Below are positions 42,920 to 56,400 of a stretch of 64,000 bases of DNA, piece by piece. Numbering within the stretch: position 1 is the first letter of the stretch; each line of letters opens with the position of its first letter. Origin of the DNA: Brachionus plicatilis. Lineage: Eukaryota; Rotifera; Eurotatoria; Ploima; Brachionidae. The stretch is from assembly GCA_010279815.1 (NCBI GenBank), contig QEOQ01000180.1:1272451-1336450 (forward strand). Reading direction: 5' to 3'. The position numbers and the translations under genes were made by a program. The notes under the pieces were generated by a model. It had not been told where the DNA came from. It saw only the letters and a program-made list of their open reading frames with translations, and did not search any database.

Positions 42920-45900
42920 CAAAAAAATTCAAAATTATCAATTTATTTTTTAATTTTTAATTATTTTTCTTTAAATTTGATCCAAAATTCACGGCCGCTT
43001 CAAAGTCAATGTTTTTATAAACCTCAATAACTTAGAAGATCATAGATTTCGAGGAGATCTGACGCGAATGTTTAAAATTTTCAACAGGATTAGAAGCATA
43101 GAAAAGCATTGGAGTAAAAAATGCAAAAAGTTCGTCGCTAAATCTAAGAAGCCCAAACGATAAATAATAGAACAAAAAATTTTTTTTTAAGTTTAATTTT
43201 TGACTGAGATAGAGTGATTGAGAAATGGAAAAAATCAGTGCAGTTTATGAGTTTAAATCAGTGAATAGTTTTAAGTTATTTATCCATAAAGAATCAATCG
43301 GAATGACTCAAATCAATCACTGTAATTTAGAGATATAAGCGCGATTCGAACTTGCTTAAAATTTTAATTTTAAACTTAAATTGAAATCTTCTAAACTTTA
43401 TGTTATAATGATTGATATAGATAAATGTTCATATTGTAGAATAGTATTTAGAACAAAAGTTAAATAATTTTTTTATTTTAGTAATGGAAAGTTTGCACGA
43501 AATTTCACAATGCCTTTTTTATTTTGATATTTATTTGAATATTTTTAAATTTCAATAATGAATTTGTAGTATGATATAGCTTCTGATATGAATTTTATTA
43601 ATTTATTTGATTCAATAGCGCCGATTTTGGTGATGTAAAAATTAAATATAAAATAAAAATAAAAAAACATGAAAAGAAAAAGATTTTGTCTATACAAATT
43701 TATAACACTTTATTTGTTAATATTTGAAAATAAAACAAAAAAAATTTTGCAAAGAATTATCTTGTATCTTTATTAAAGAAGGATTTTTTTTTCAAATTTT
43801 GACCATAAGTTTCATCTGTCTAAAATATACAAATCAATTTGATAAAAATACTTTAAATTGCAAATTTATTTTTATCTTAGCAAAAAATTTCCTATAGCTT
43901 GCAAATTTATCTTAAAAATTTTTTTTTGATACAAAGTCAAATCATTTCTATACACTCGTGGCTTTGTTCGGCCAATTGTGATGATTCTCTCACCGAAAAT
44001 AAACAAGATAATAGTATATACTGATCAGAAAAGTTTACCTAGTTTAAATAATTGAATTTAGAAAATCGATATTATTAATTAACGATCTTTGGGTTTGCTT
44101 TTACCCTAATAAAAATAAACAGTTGAAACTAATACTCAATATATGCGCAAAAAAAACACAAATATCCAAAAACCTGGTTAATTCATCAAATCCTGTGAAT
44201 GATAAAATCATTTCAACTCAATGAATTATTAATTTTTTCAAGATATTTTTTTGATTAAATTTTAATCGATGAATTAATCTACAATTTAAAATTAACAATC
44301 AAAACTCTTTATCGAACCAATTGGTTCATTCCTCCAATTATTTAGAAAAAAAATTTAGAATCACTTGAAGATTTAAGTTGTTCGAGTTAATTCCTCATTC
44401 AACATTGTCATTTATGTTTCATTCATGCTAACAAGTGTCCAACTGAAGTATTCGATAGTAATTTTGGACTTAATTTACAAGAAAAAATTAATCAAAATTT
44501 TAAACTTAAAGAACACTGGACTAGCTCAGATTCCAATTATTCGATATAGAATGCAAATTAAGGATTTGAAGTCAGGAACAGCAGATATTCTCTCTTTTTT
44601 TGGCATTATGTTAAGCTCAATTTAAACTGATTTTAGAAATTAAGATATTTGGTTTATAGGTCACTTAATTCTGCTTTAATCGACAAAAATAATTAAATTT
44701 AAATTACAAATTGTTGATCTATAAAGAAAATAATAAACAAACACTAGTTAAATGAATAGGCTTTTTTCAAATCAATTGGAATAAGAAGAAAACCAGTGCT
44801 GGTTTAAAAATAGCCGAATTTAGCAGAATGAGAAACAATATCAACATTTATTGAATGCTTGAATAGTTTACGGGGGCTGTAGATAATGTTTTTCATTTAG
44901 ATCTATCTTTATAGATTGATCATCTGAATTAATTCAATCAATGCTAAATCCGTTCGATTGAAAGCAATTGTATTTTAGATTTGAATTATTAATCAAAAAA
45001 TTGTTTTTATTTTTTTTCAAAAAGATAAAAAGTATCAATTCTTAATGAGGTGTTTTGAACATATTTTTTAGTTTCTATCTTGGAATTAAAATTAAAATCC
45101 TATTTCAGTAATGATAAATAAAAAAATCAATATTTAAAAAAAAAATACTAAGATTTTGTTCTTTAAAAAATTAAGTTTTTTTTTCATAAAACATTATTTA
45201 ATAATTTATTTATTTAGATAAAAAATACAAATATTTTTTTGTTATTTTTAAACAGAAATCAGATTCCTCTAAGTTTTTATTCTATCATTAAAGTTATTTA
45301 AGTGCTTTGTGAATTTTCCCACATTTTATACAAATTTGATGTTTTTTCCCCGGAAAATATTTTGAAGCTACTTGGACCAAATATTTTATTTGTTCACTGG
45401 AAATAAACAGCAATTTTCTTGAAAATGTAAGAATATTCACGGAGCCTTTCAAAAAGTATAATAGGACTATCAAAAATTTATTTTATTTCGATGATTTTGT
45501 TCGTTCGAAATATTAAGAGAAATATAAGCTTTATTTTATTTTTTGCTAAAAATTAGAAATTAAGAAAAAATTTGAACTTTAAAAATATTCGATTTCACAT
45601 TTAGAGACTAAATGATAAACAATGAAAATTGGCTTATACTGATTCAAATTTTTAATCATATTAATTCAGGTATAAGCGTTTGCACGATTAGAAAATTTTA
45701 AAATTTATTTTTATTAATTTAAATAATTAGATTTTTAAATAGAATAAGCTTTTCTAATTGATTTAAATGTCAAGATTCAATAAATAATATATTAAATAAT
45801 GTATTTTGTTTTCAAATAAAGATAATTAATTTGTTTAATTTTGAAGAGAAAAGAATTATTTGATATTTTGAGAATACGGAAATTCATTTCTTCTTATAAA

Positions 45901-48900
45901 AAAAAAAAATTTAAATTAACCAAAGTCTGAATAAATTGTGCGTTATTGTTAATCTAAATTTTAGCGAATATCAGTCTATTTAAGTACTGACCAAACGTGG
46001 GTCATTTACTGTAGTTACTCTTTATTATTATTATTAAGAATTTTTTAAAGATTAAATTTTAAAATTGAAAATTTTTTATTTAACAGAATATTTATCAGAA
46101 ATAATTCTTTAGATTTTCAGTTAAACTATATTTAAATTTATCATCAAAACAAGCGATGTCTGAAACAGTTTATTAACAAAAAAAAATGTTTTTTTAAATC
46201 ATAAGCAAAAAAGATGTTTTCAATTTATCTGCTGAAGATAATTATACTTGTTAGGTTTATTTTTGCTTTCACAGATTCACATTAATCAATAAATTCTCAA
46301 ATTTAAGCATAGATCATATCTAATATTACATTTCTGAAAATAAATCGGTTTGAGTTGTTATCAAATATTCCTCAAAATTCATTTACTTGAACAGAATGAT
46401 CAAAAATCAATAACCCATATTTTTCAACAATCTCTAGATTTTTATTTAAATATCCTTTAGAGGTAAATAAAAGGAAATCAAATTAAATAATGTTTCATTT
46501 AAAAAAAAAATGTTTCAATAACAAAAATTATTTTAAATATGAGGCTTTTTATTACTTTTAAAGAAGCAAACATCTTTTATGCGGAAGATGTTATACTTTT
46601 GTTTCTCTAAATAGAAAATAAAAAAAAATCCCAACATTTTTACTAAACAATTTTTTTTAAAGTTATTAAGACTATTATTTATTTGAAGTTTTGAATGAAT
46701 TATTTAATAATTATTATCAATATTTAACACTCTGATTAACGCAGGCACGATTTCATGTTCGAAATTTTTTTTCCACTTTTTTGGCTCGTAAATCTAATTA
46801 AATTTTTTTTTTTATCTTTTTTTTTTTATTTTATTTTTTAAATAAATGAAATATATTTATATGAAAATAAAGCTTTCATATCTCCTTCTTACTAGTAAGT
46901 GGATTTTTGCATTTTGAAAAAAAAAATAGGGTCGTAACTTTTAAATTTTCATTTTGAAAGTTAAGATTCTAATTTTTATAATGATTAAAATTTTTCAATT
47001 CAAATAAAAAAATGAGATTACTGTACTTCTTCTATATGCTTTTATAATTTCAACTTATTATTAATTAAGATGCTTGAATGTATATCGATATTCGGAATTT
47101 TTATTGATTTATCTTCAAGTGAAATATTAATTATTTATAAAGGGTGATATGAATTTCTTTTTGAACTAAGTAAAAAGAATCTTCCGTAGAGATTATTAAT
47201 GAGATGCGGGAACATCGTTCCATATATTGACGGAATGTTTAATTAAAATTTGTGATCTGGTCAAAATCTAACAAAATTGAGGATTGATTTTTATACATAC
47301 TCTTCCATTAAAAAATAATTATACTTATCAGTAAGTTTTTTTCGGATAAGGTTTGAAACAAAAATTTCATAAAAATAAAAATAGACTAGCTACTAATTTA
47401 TTCAATTTAATGCTATTCGTGCAAAAAATTAAATCAAAATTAATTATTTTTATAATTTTCTAAAATGCCTTAATTTTTCTTAAATTTAAGGTTTAATTTT
47501 AGGTTTTATTTTACAAAAATAAAAACTTTCATTAAACATATTAAATTTTAATATAAATTTTAAAAGAAAGTTTTAAATTTTAAAACATGTTCTTAATTTA
47601 AGGAAAATCAGAATACTAAAAATAATTATTTTACTTATGAAACTAAACTAGTATTTTTATTTAAAAAAAATCAAAATTTATAGCTTTTTTAACTTTAGAT
47701 TCATTTAAATAGTTTTATTTTAAATTTAAACATTTATCTGATCAAACTATTTTTCATCAAAAGAATCTTTAGTTCTTTAAAATTCAATTTAACTCTAAAA
47801 GAATTACTCTATTTAAATTTAAATGATTCACCATCGTATGATACCACAAGATTTTAGAATATTATTTTATATTTATTTAGAAAATTTTTATTTACTTTGC
47901 ATGAAGTCCTGTCTTTTGTAATTCATTGTAAAATCTACATGGTATTTAATCTCAGGAGGACTGAATTTGATGTTTTTTGACTGGATTTAAGCTTTTTAAA
48001 ATTTGACTGATTATATTCTTAAAAATACAAATTGAATAATATTTGAAGAACAAAATTCACAATCTAATCTATCATGTATGTTTATAATTTCATCAGATTT
48101 TTAAGCTTGATTTAAGACTGAGTTGCATGTAATTTTGTATTCACTAAAATTGATAAATATTTTGTAACTCTAGACCTATGATTTTATTCAAGTTTCCTCT
48201 CAAGTAAATTTAATGTAATTCTTTAAATAAGGCTTTTTTTTAATAGAGCTACTTGAAGCCTATTTTTATTATACGATCAGCCATAAATTTTCATTAAATA
48301 AGTTGTCTATCTTCCTTAGTTATCTAATATTTTGATTTACAATTAAATAATTAAAGCTATCAATGCCCAAAATTTATGAACATAATATCAGCTTTCAGCA
48401 CTTTTTATGCAGTCTTTTCTGCAAAGCTGTTTCATTCATTAAAATTTTTTAAAATAATTAAAAAAAATTATCAAAAGTTAATTTAGATAAAGCAGGTTTC
48501 CCGTCGGTTAATCGAATTTCATTCAACTTAGCTCACATTTAACGTATTATCGATTTATATTTATGAAATTTTCAGAAGATAAATAGCAAAAAATGGCGTA
48601 GGTTTTCGACTAAAACATTTTTTTATGAAAGAATAAAGTTCATTAGATATTAAACACTTTTAAAGAAAATTATTTCAAGAGCAATGTCGTCAGATAAGGT
48701 ATTTTTTAATTAGAAAAGCATTTTATTCCTTTGAAATATCAGTATTTATTAAAAAAAAATTATTCATTTGATTTTCCTGTGGTAAAATTAATTTGCTCTT
48801 AAATGCTTCTATTCATCTTTTCAAATATTATTTCAAATATATTATTATTTTTTTTCTTAAATTAATATAAATATCTATTCTTTTATTAAAAGTGTCTTAA

Positions 48901-51900
48901 TTTTATTTTGTCTATTTAGATTTTTTTATATTTTTATTTGGGAATTTCTTAAAAACGTTTTAATTAAATTTATGTATGGAAAGGTTTGTAAAACTTTAAA
49001 AATTGTCTATAATATTTTTCTTAAAATGATAATAAAATTCAATTCATTATAACAAAAATTTTCGATTCCTTTTTGGTAATTAATTCTTTATTGAAAAATA
49101 AAAATAAAGTAATATAAATCGAGTAAAAATTTAATTTAAATTCAACCCTTATTGATTCAATTCTATCTTTCCATTTATACATTTTTTTTTAGATATTCTA
49201 CTTCTCTTTACTTCATTGTGAATGTGACTGAAATAATGCATAAAAACAGCATTTTTATAGTACAGTAGTTAATTAATTAAAAAATTGATCCAAAAAAAAT
49301 TTTTTGGCAGGGATTTTTTGGAGGAAATTAATTTTTTTGTTAACTTTGTAGAAAATATATAATTAATAAAAATTGATTTTAAATGCATTTAAAGATGCTT
49401 AAAAGCTTAAAAGCTTAATTTCAATTAGTTTGGGAACCTAATGATTTAAATGAAAGTATCTGAGGCGCTTTGTTGATCAGGATTTTCGGTCTAATAAAAA
49501 TTCAAAGAGTTAAAGATAAGTAACACGGCTATATATTCAAAAAAGTCAGAATCTTATCAAACTTGATTAGACTAAATAAACATTTGATTCAAATAACAAA
49601 AGTAGTGAATGTAAAATAAATTTATATATTAAAATTAAGCAAAAAGATAAGTGTTTATTTATTTTGGAAATGGTAATAAATCTTGTATAGATTTAATATT
49701 TAGATCTATAAAAATAATATATCCAAACTTTTATAATGAATGTTTGCTAAAATACTTGGTTAATTAATGTCTTTCGGCATGATTGTGTATTAATTTGAAG
49801 AAGCTTAAAATGTTACAAAACTTTTTATATATTTCAATTTGAATTATTTCTGATAAATTTTTAATTAAAATTTAGAAAACCTAATTAAGATTCAAGAATT
49901 ATGAACAGTTTTCTTTGAATATCGAAATCTCACTTGATTTTCTCGATTTCTCTGGCATTTCACTGTTTCACTGTCAATATTATGATGGAAATTATTAAAA
50001 CAAATCATGAAAAGTTAAGTGTTAAATTTAGAAAAAAAAATTAATTAATTTGGCAGATTTTTCAATATCCAGAATACTAATTCATCTAATGAAAATCAAA
50101 AGTTAGCTAACATATTTATTTTTTTGTTACCTAAATATTAAATCTTTAGTGTATAGACAAAAATTAAAGCGGATATAATGATTAATTATTTAAATATACT
50201 TTCAAAAAATATATGTGTTGAATAACGTGAATATTTTTAATTAATTTTAAAATAATCGGCTTATTTAAGTTAGACATTGTCATTAGTATTTTTTAAATTG
50301 CTTTAAAATTGCCAGTATTTCAAGTTTATGCATCTGTGTATAATAATTCATTTGATTATTTTCTATTGCATCAATTCAAATTTATCAATTAAATCCCTTG
50401 ATAGATAAATGTTCAATTTTTATAAAATAAACATTTATTACTTTCTTCTGTTACATTTTTTCGGTGTTGTTTGTTGATTCAACTTATTGCTTATCCTAAT
50501 TCTGAAATATTTTTATAAATTATTTTTAAATGATATTATAAATTAAATAGACAAGATGATATTACACCATAAAGAATTCCTGAAATCAGTCCTAGATAAT
50601 AACCTTCTTTTTCAAATGTTAATGCTTTCAATAATGTAGTTAAAACAATAATGATAATAAATCATTTTTTTTCATTAAAAAGCTTCTGAATTTTATTTTG
50701 TTAATAATTAATAAAAATTAAAAAACTCTCTCTAAATTATCACCTGAGTCTGTAATAATGTTTAAACAAGAAAGGTTTATAAATTTTATTCAAACTAAAC
50801 CTTGATAGGTAACATGAATTTTTAAAAAAAGTTAAAATTACATTACAAAGCTAATTTTTTAATTTAATTTTCAAGTATTTTTTGTGAACAAGAGTTGCAT
50901 CCAGGAATTGAGTCGAATTACTTAAAAAGTTCTTGAATTTCATATTAAAGCAAGTTTTATTTAACTCAGGACATATTTTCCTCTGCTAATTGAGAAAAAT
51001 AATTTATTTTTCTAATTTAAAATTATCTTGTAATATAATACCCAAGTGTCTCTCCAATACGGTATTCTCTATCTAATAAACCTGGTAATTTATTTCGGAT
51101 GAAAAATTATGATCCTGATGGACCGCTTCCATCATTTATTACTTTACATTAATTAAGTTTAGAATTTTTTTAAACTTACATTTGATAGGTAATATGAATT
51201 CGTTTAATATCTCTAAAATTACATAGTTTATTAATTAATTTAATTTTCAAGTATTTTTTGATAACAAGAGGTTCTCTCAAGAATTGAGTTGAAATATATA
51301 GTATCTATGTTAATCATACACATAAGCATTACTTATCTTAAATAATATCTAAAATTTTTTTATATTATTTTAAACGAATGTTTAGATTAATTGGAAAGTT
51401 GACGATTGAAAAAAATGAAGTCACTAAACGGTAATAATAAAAGTCATGTATTAATTCAAAAAGAAGAATAATATTTTTTAAATTGAAAATTTTTTAGATA
51501 TGAAATTTCAAAATAAAAAATTCCCTTTTCCAGTGATTACTATAATTACAATAAAAGGCTCTTTATCATTAGATATTTGAAGCAAAATTATCATTTTATT
51601 TTTTTGTCATTGATTCGTTCATCTAATGCTTTTCATGAGTTCAATCAATTTATCATCATCAGAATCCTTTTCTTTTTCAACTTTATAAAGTCATATTATT
51701 AATATTGTACAAAGATTGTAATTAACTTTAATTTTAATTTTTCGTGTCTTATCGAAATACGAACCAACTGTCCTGAAAATATAAACTTATCATTTTATAT
51801 TTTTCGTCTTTACCCAGTTATTAATGTAAAAACATTATTTCGTAATTTAGCAATGAAATTCATAGAATTTCTCATCAAACAAAAAATTAAAGTTTTCATA

Positions 51901-53462
51901 ATTGTAAAGTTAATTCAAATATTATTAAGTATGGATCAAATTACTACGATAGTAGCCTAAGGTTTCATCATTTACATTCATTATTAATTCTTTTTCTTTT
52001 TAATTTTTAATAAATTTAAGCTAACTTTTGCTACCAAGCTTTAATTAAAATAAATATTTAAAAAAATCTTGAAAAATTAATAGGACTTTTAAGTCAATTT
52101 TAAGATAAATTAAGCATTTCTATTTGAAAATATTTTAATTGTATTCTTTTAACAAAGCTATAAAATATCTAAGTTAAAAACCAAATTTTTTAAGAAAAAT
52201 TAGTCAATTTAAAGGAATAATTTAATGCTGTAATAAATCGAATGTTTAAAGTAACCGGAAATTTTTGATCCCGAATTTTTGATTAGAGATTTTTTTAATT
52301 TTGTTCAGCTTTTCTTCATTACTCGTTCATTTAGAGATAAAAAACGGATTTATATAATGAGTTTAGAAAGCGATTAAAAATTCAGTTGGAATTACAAACT
52401 TATTGAAAATATTGAGTTTTCCTTAAGTAATTTAGTTGAAAATTAGTAAGATTAATGTGCCGTTAGTTCATTAGTTTCAGCTTTTGAAAGACTGTATTCG
52501 GCAAAAGCGAATTGCTTGGAGCAAAATTAGCTTTTATGGATTTTGCTTAATTCAAACTGGTAAAAATTGATAGCTGAACAACAAAATTCTCTTTTTTTTT
52601 ATTCTAAAGACTCAAGTTAAACAATCTCGCTCTTAATTACGGAAATAATTAATGAAAACTTTTTTAAATACACATTGGTTTTGAATTTATTCAGATAGAA
52701 AATAAAATCCAAATTTTGTTCTTGTTCCATGTGGTTATCATTACTCTAAAAAAATCCTAGTCTCTAGAACAAAATTTATTTAATTTTAAATTTTAAAAAC
52801 TAACAAGATCTGAAACACGGCTTTGGTTTTCTTTCTTTTTAATTAGCTACATCTTAAAAGATATTTTAAGTATGCGAACCATATCAAAATAAATGTTTTT
52901 ATTCATGCGGATTTTATGATTATAAAATTATGCTTTTTTAGAATAAAATTTGATGGCAGGTGCAAAAATTTTAGATAATTTTCTGACACAGACTATTTAA
53001 ATTTTGAATATTGATTTTTAAATTTTAATAAAATTACCTACAGAGAGTCATTGGTTATGAGACCAATTATAAATTCTTATTATCTTGACGTCTTTTATCT
53101 ATTAAAAATTTATTTAGATCATTTTAGATGGATATTTTTGGCTCACTATTTTCAAAACAAAATTCTTAATTACATAGAAATGGTTTTAATCGTTACTTTA
53201 TCAGTTCTATAGCTAATATAAAAAAGTTCCACTAAACATAAAAGAAGTTTGTTTGATCAAAATATTATTAAAAAAAAATAAAAATTTTTTGTTGTTGTTG
53301 CAAATAAAATATTATATAATGATAAAAGTTGGCAAATTTTTATTTAATATATAAAATTCAATCTTGTTTTATCGAATTATCAACAAAAAGAATAAAAGAT
53401 TCATTTGTTTAAGTAACAAAACTAATTTCGGTTCGTGAGCATAAATCCTGGAGTCTTTCACT
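42920..53462. other. 10.5-kb gene-poor AT-rich region
   Basis: No recognisable exon, RNA gene or convincing TIR element was found. Related AT-rich words recur near 50.8 and 51.2 kb (GATAGGTAA.ATGAATT, TTTTCAAGTATTTTTTG, ACAAGAG), suggesting an old local duplication. Its right part must include the TRPC promoter. Confidence 0.5.
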
Positions 53463-56400
53463 ATGCAAAAAATATACAAGGCATATGAAAAGGCATGTCG
53501 AACTGGCGATGCTGAAGTTGAACCACTAAGTGATTTGTTCTCACCACCACCAAACTGTCTTTCGGTAATGGGCGCTGCGCGTAAAATTAGCGATCTCACA
53601 ACAGAAGAGAAGAAATATCTTCTAGCTGCCGAAAGGGGTGACATTGGAACAGTAAAGCATTATTTGGAAGAAGCTTCAAGCTTTGAAAAATTTGATATAA
53701 ACTCAGTTGATCCATTGGGCAGAAGTGCTTTATACATCGCCATTGAATACGAAAATATAGAAATGATTGAGTTATTATTAAATAATCATGTTGAAATTGG
53801 GGAAGCTTTACTCCATGCGATTAATGAAGAATTCGTCGAAGCCGTCGAAATGTTGCTTACTTATATAGACCATGGCGGAAATCTTCCTGATGTATATTTA
53901 TTTTTGATAATTTTTTAAAAAAAATTTTAACATTTTATTTTTAGCAAAGAACCTCATTTAATAAATTATTGGAACCAAAGAAAAACGTAACTAAATTTAT
54001 TTCATGTTCTTATTTTTCTAAATTTAGAATATTTTTTTAAGAATGATTCAGTTAAAAAACATCCTTTATTTATGGCTGCGGCTGATGCCCTAGAACAAGA
54101 GAAAAACAAGGTAATCTTTATATTGATTAAAAAAAATGCTTGTTTTAAATGCTATTTCATGTTTATTGTTTAATTTTATTTAAAATTTTTTTAAAAACTA
54201 GAATTCTAGATAAACAAAAGCGTAATTCTGAAATTCAAACATTATAGGTTTTAAAATATTTAGGGTCTTTCAAAAAAAAATTATTTTAAATTTAAATGGT
54301 GCTAAATAATTTGCTTGTGCTAAAATTTTTTATTTTTAAATTAAAAATTTTAAAAAAATGCTTTAAATTTTAAATTTTTGTTAATATCATCTTTTCATTT
54401 AGTTGTTCGTTTCACCATTTCAAATTAGCAATTAGAAAATAATCTTTTCCTCTGAGCCATTTATTTTAAATTAACTTTTAATATGATATTAAGTTATTTA
54501 CAAAATTAAGTAAAAATTTGAGTCAATTTTAATATTTTTTTCATTATATTGAGAATATTAGCTTTATATTAAGCTAATTAAATAAGGGCTTGAACCAGCA
54601 GCCAGAAAAGCCTGGGGCTCTATCCAAATATTTAAATTATTTATATTTATATTGCTGCTTTATTTTTTTTCTTCAAATTTGTTTGATAAAACAATATTTT
54701 CTTTAAGTATTTCAGGTTAATAAAAAACTTTAGATTTCTAATCAAACTTTATTTTTATTTAATTAAATCCTTATTCGTAGAGGAAAATATTGTAAATTCT
54801 ACCTTAAATTTTTCTTGAATAACAAAAAATTATAATGTTTTACGAAATTTATCACAAAGAAAAAATCATTTAATATTTCTGCTTTCAATGTTTTAAATTT
54901 ATTTTTCATTTTATGATCGTTTTGATTTATAATATTGTATAATTCACTTTTACTAATGCTTTTTATTTTATATTTTTTAAAAATGGAAAATTAAAAAATA
55001 TTTGAAAAATTGTTTAAAATTATTAAAATATTTCTTCAAAAATAATCAGACTTAAATTTGATTTAAATCAATTTTTTCCATTTTTTGTGATTTAACTCGA
55101 ATTTGCATTTTTTCAATTCTAAAAAATACCATAAAAAAATAACATCAAATGCATGAAATTTTTTTATTAATATGCCACGAACGATTAAGTTTTAAGCCAA
55201 TTTTGTCATGATTTTTAATGAATCAAAACTTATTTTTTTGTATGATAATTGTTGCTTTATTTCAAAAGCTTAAGTTGATTTAATATTTAATGAAATACTG
55301 TTTAAATTGATATTAATTATTAGGACTCTAGTGGACTCAGATCAAAATGGACATTTTTAATAGATGCTCTGCGAACTAAGAGATCCAACAAAATGGTAGT
55401 TTTATTTATAAAAAAATTAAAATGCACTCTTTTGACAATTTGCATGTGACTTTTACAATTGAATCTTTGATCAGTAAATTTACCTTATGCAAAATAAAAA
55501 ATTGATACAAATTTAAATTGAACCATGTGTTGAACTCTAGTGCGAGATATCCGGTAAATTTTTTTTTTCTTAGGTCAATCAGGACTCAAATGGCAATTTG
55601 AATTCAAAATCTTTTACGACAGACATAACACCTTTAATTTTGGCAGCTCATAAAGACAATTATGAAATTATTAAAATTTTATTGGACCGTAATGAACAAA
55701 TACCAGAACCAGTAAGTTTTTTTAGGTTTGCTTCTTCCATAAAAATAAAATAATAATAACTAAAAATAATTAGCATGATGTTCGCTGTAGTTGTCACGAA
55801 TGCATTCGAGCAAGATCTGATGACAGCTTAAAGTATTCCAAATCAAGGATAAATGCATACAGAGCCTTAGCAAGTCCTTCACTAATGTCACTTTCGAGCA
55901 AAGATCCAATTTTGACCGCATTTCAACTCAGTTGGGAACTCAAGCGCCTCTCTAGAATTGAAAATGAATTTAAAAATGATTATGAGAAATTATCTATTCA
56001 ATGTCAGGAATACGCTAGTGCACTTCTAGCCGAAATAAGAACTTCACAAGAGCTCGAAGTTGTACTAAATCACGATCACGAAAATCCTCCAAGTTTATTT
56101 GAAAGTGATCAGGAAAAAAATAATCTAAGTCGTCTTAAACTTGCCATTAGATACAAACAAAAAAGGGTATGAAGTTAAATTAATACTTTTTATTAATTAA
56201 GCTAAATTAAAATGAAATAAAATTAAAATTTTCGTTTTTTAGTTCGTAGCTCATCCGCATTGCCAACAATTATTGGTAAGTCTGTGGTATGACGGCATAT
56301 CCGGATACAGACGTCGAAACATTTTATTAAAAATCACTTTTATTTTATTAATTGGTCTATTGTTTCCGTTTTTGAGTGTTATTTATCTATTTATGCCTCA

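Noticed and set aside
43341..43360. GCGATTCGAACTTGCT as a tRNA T-loop
   Set aside because: No matching A-box, anticodon stem or acceptor stem around it; no tRNA gene could be built anywhere in the window.
49261..49330. TACAGTAGTTAATTAATTAA as the end of another TA-flanked TIR element
   Set aside because: No inverted partner was found within several kilobases.
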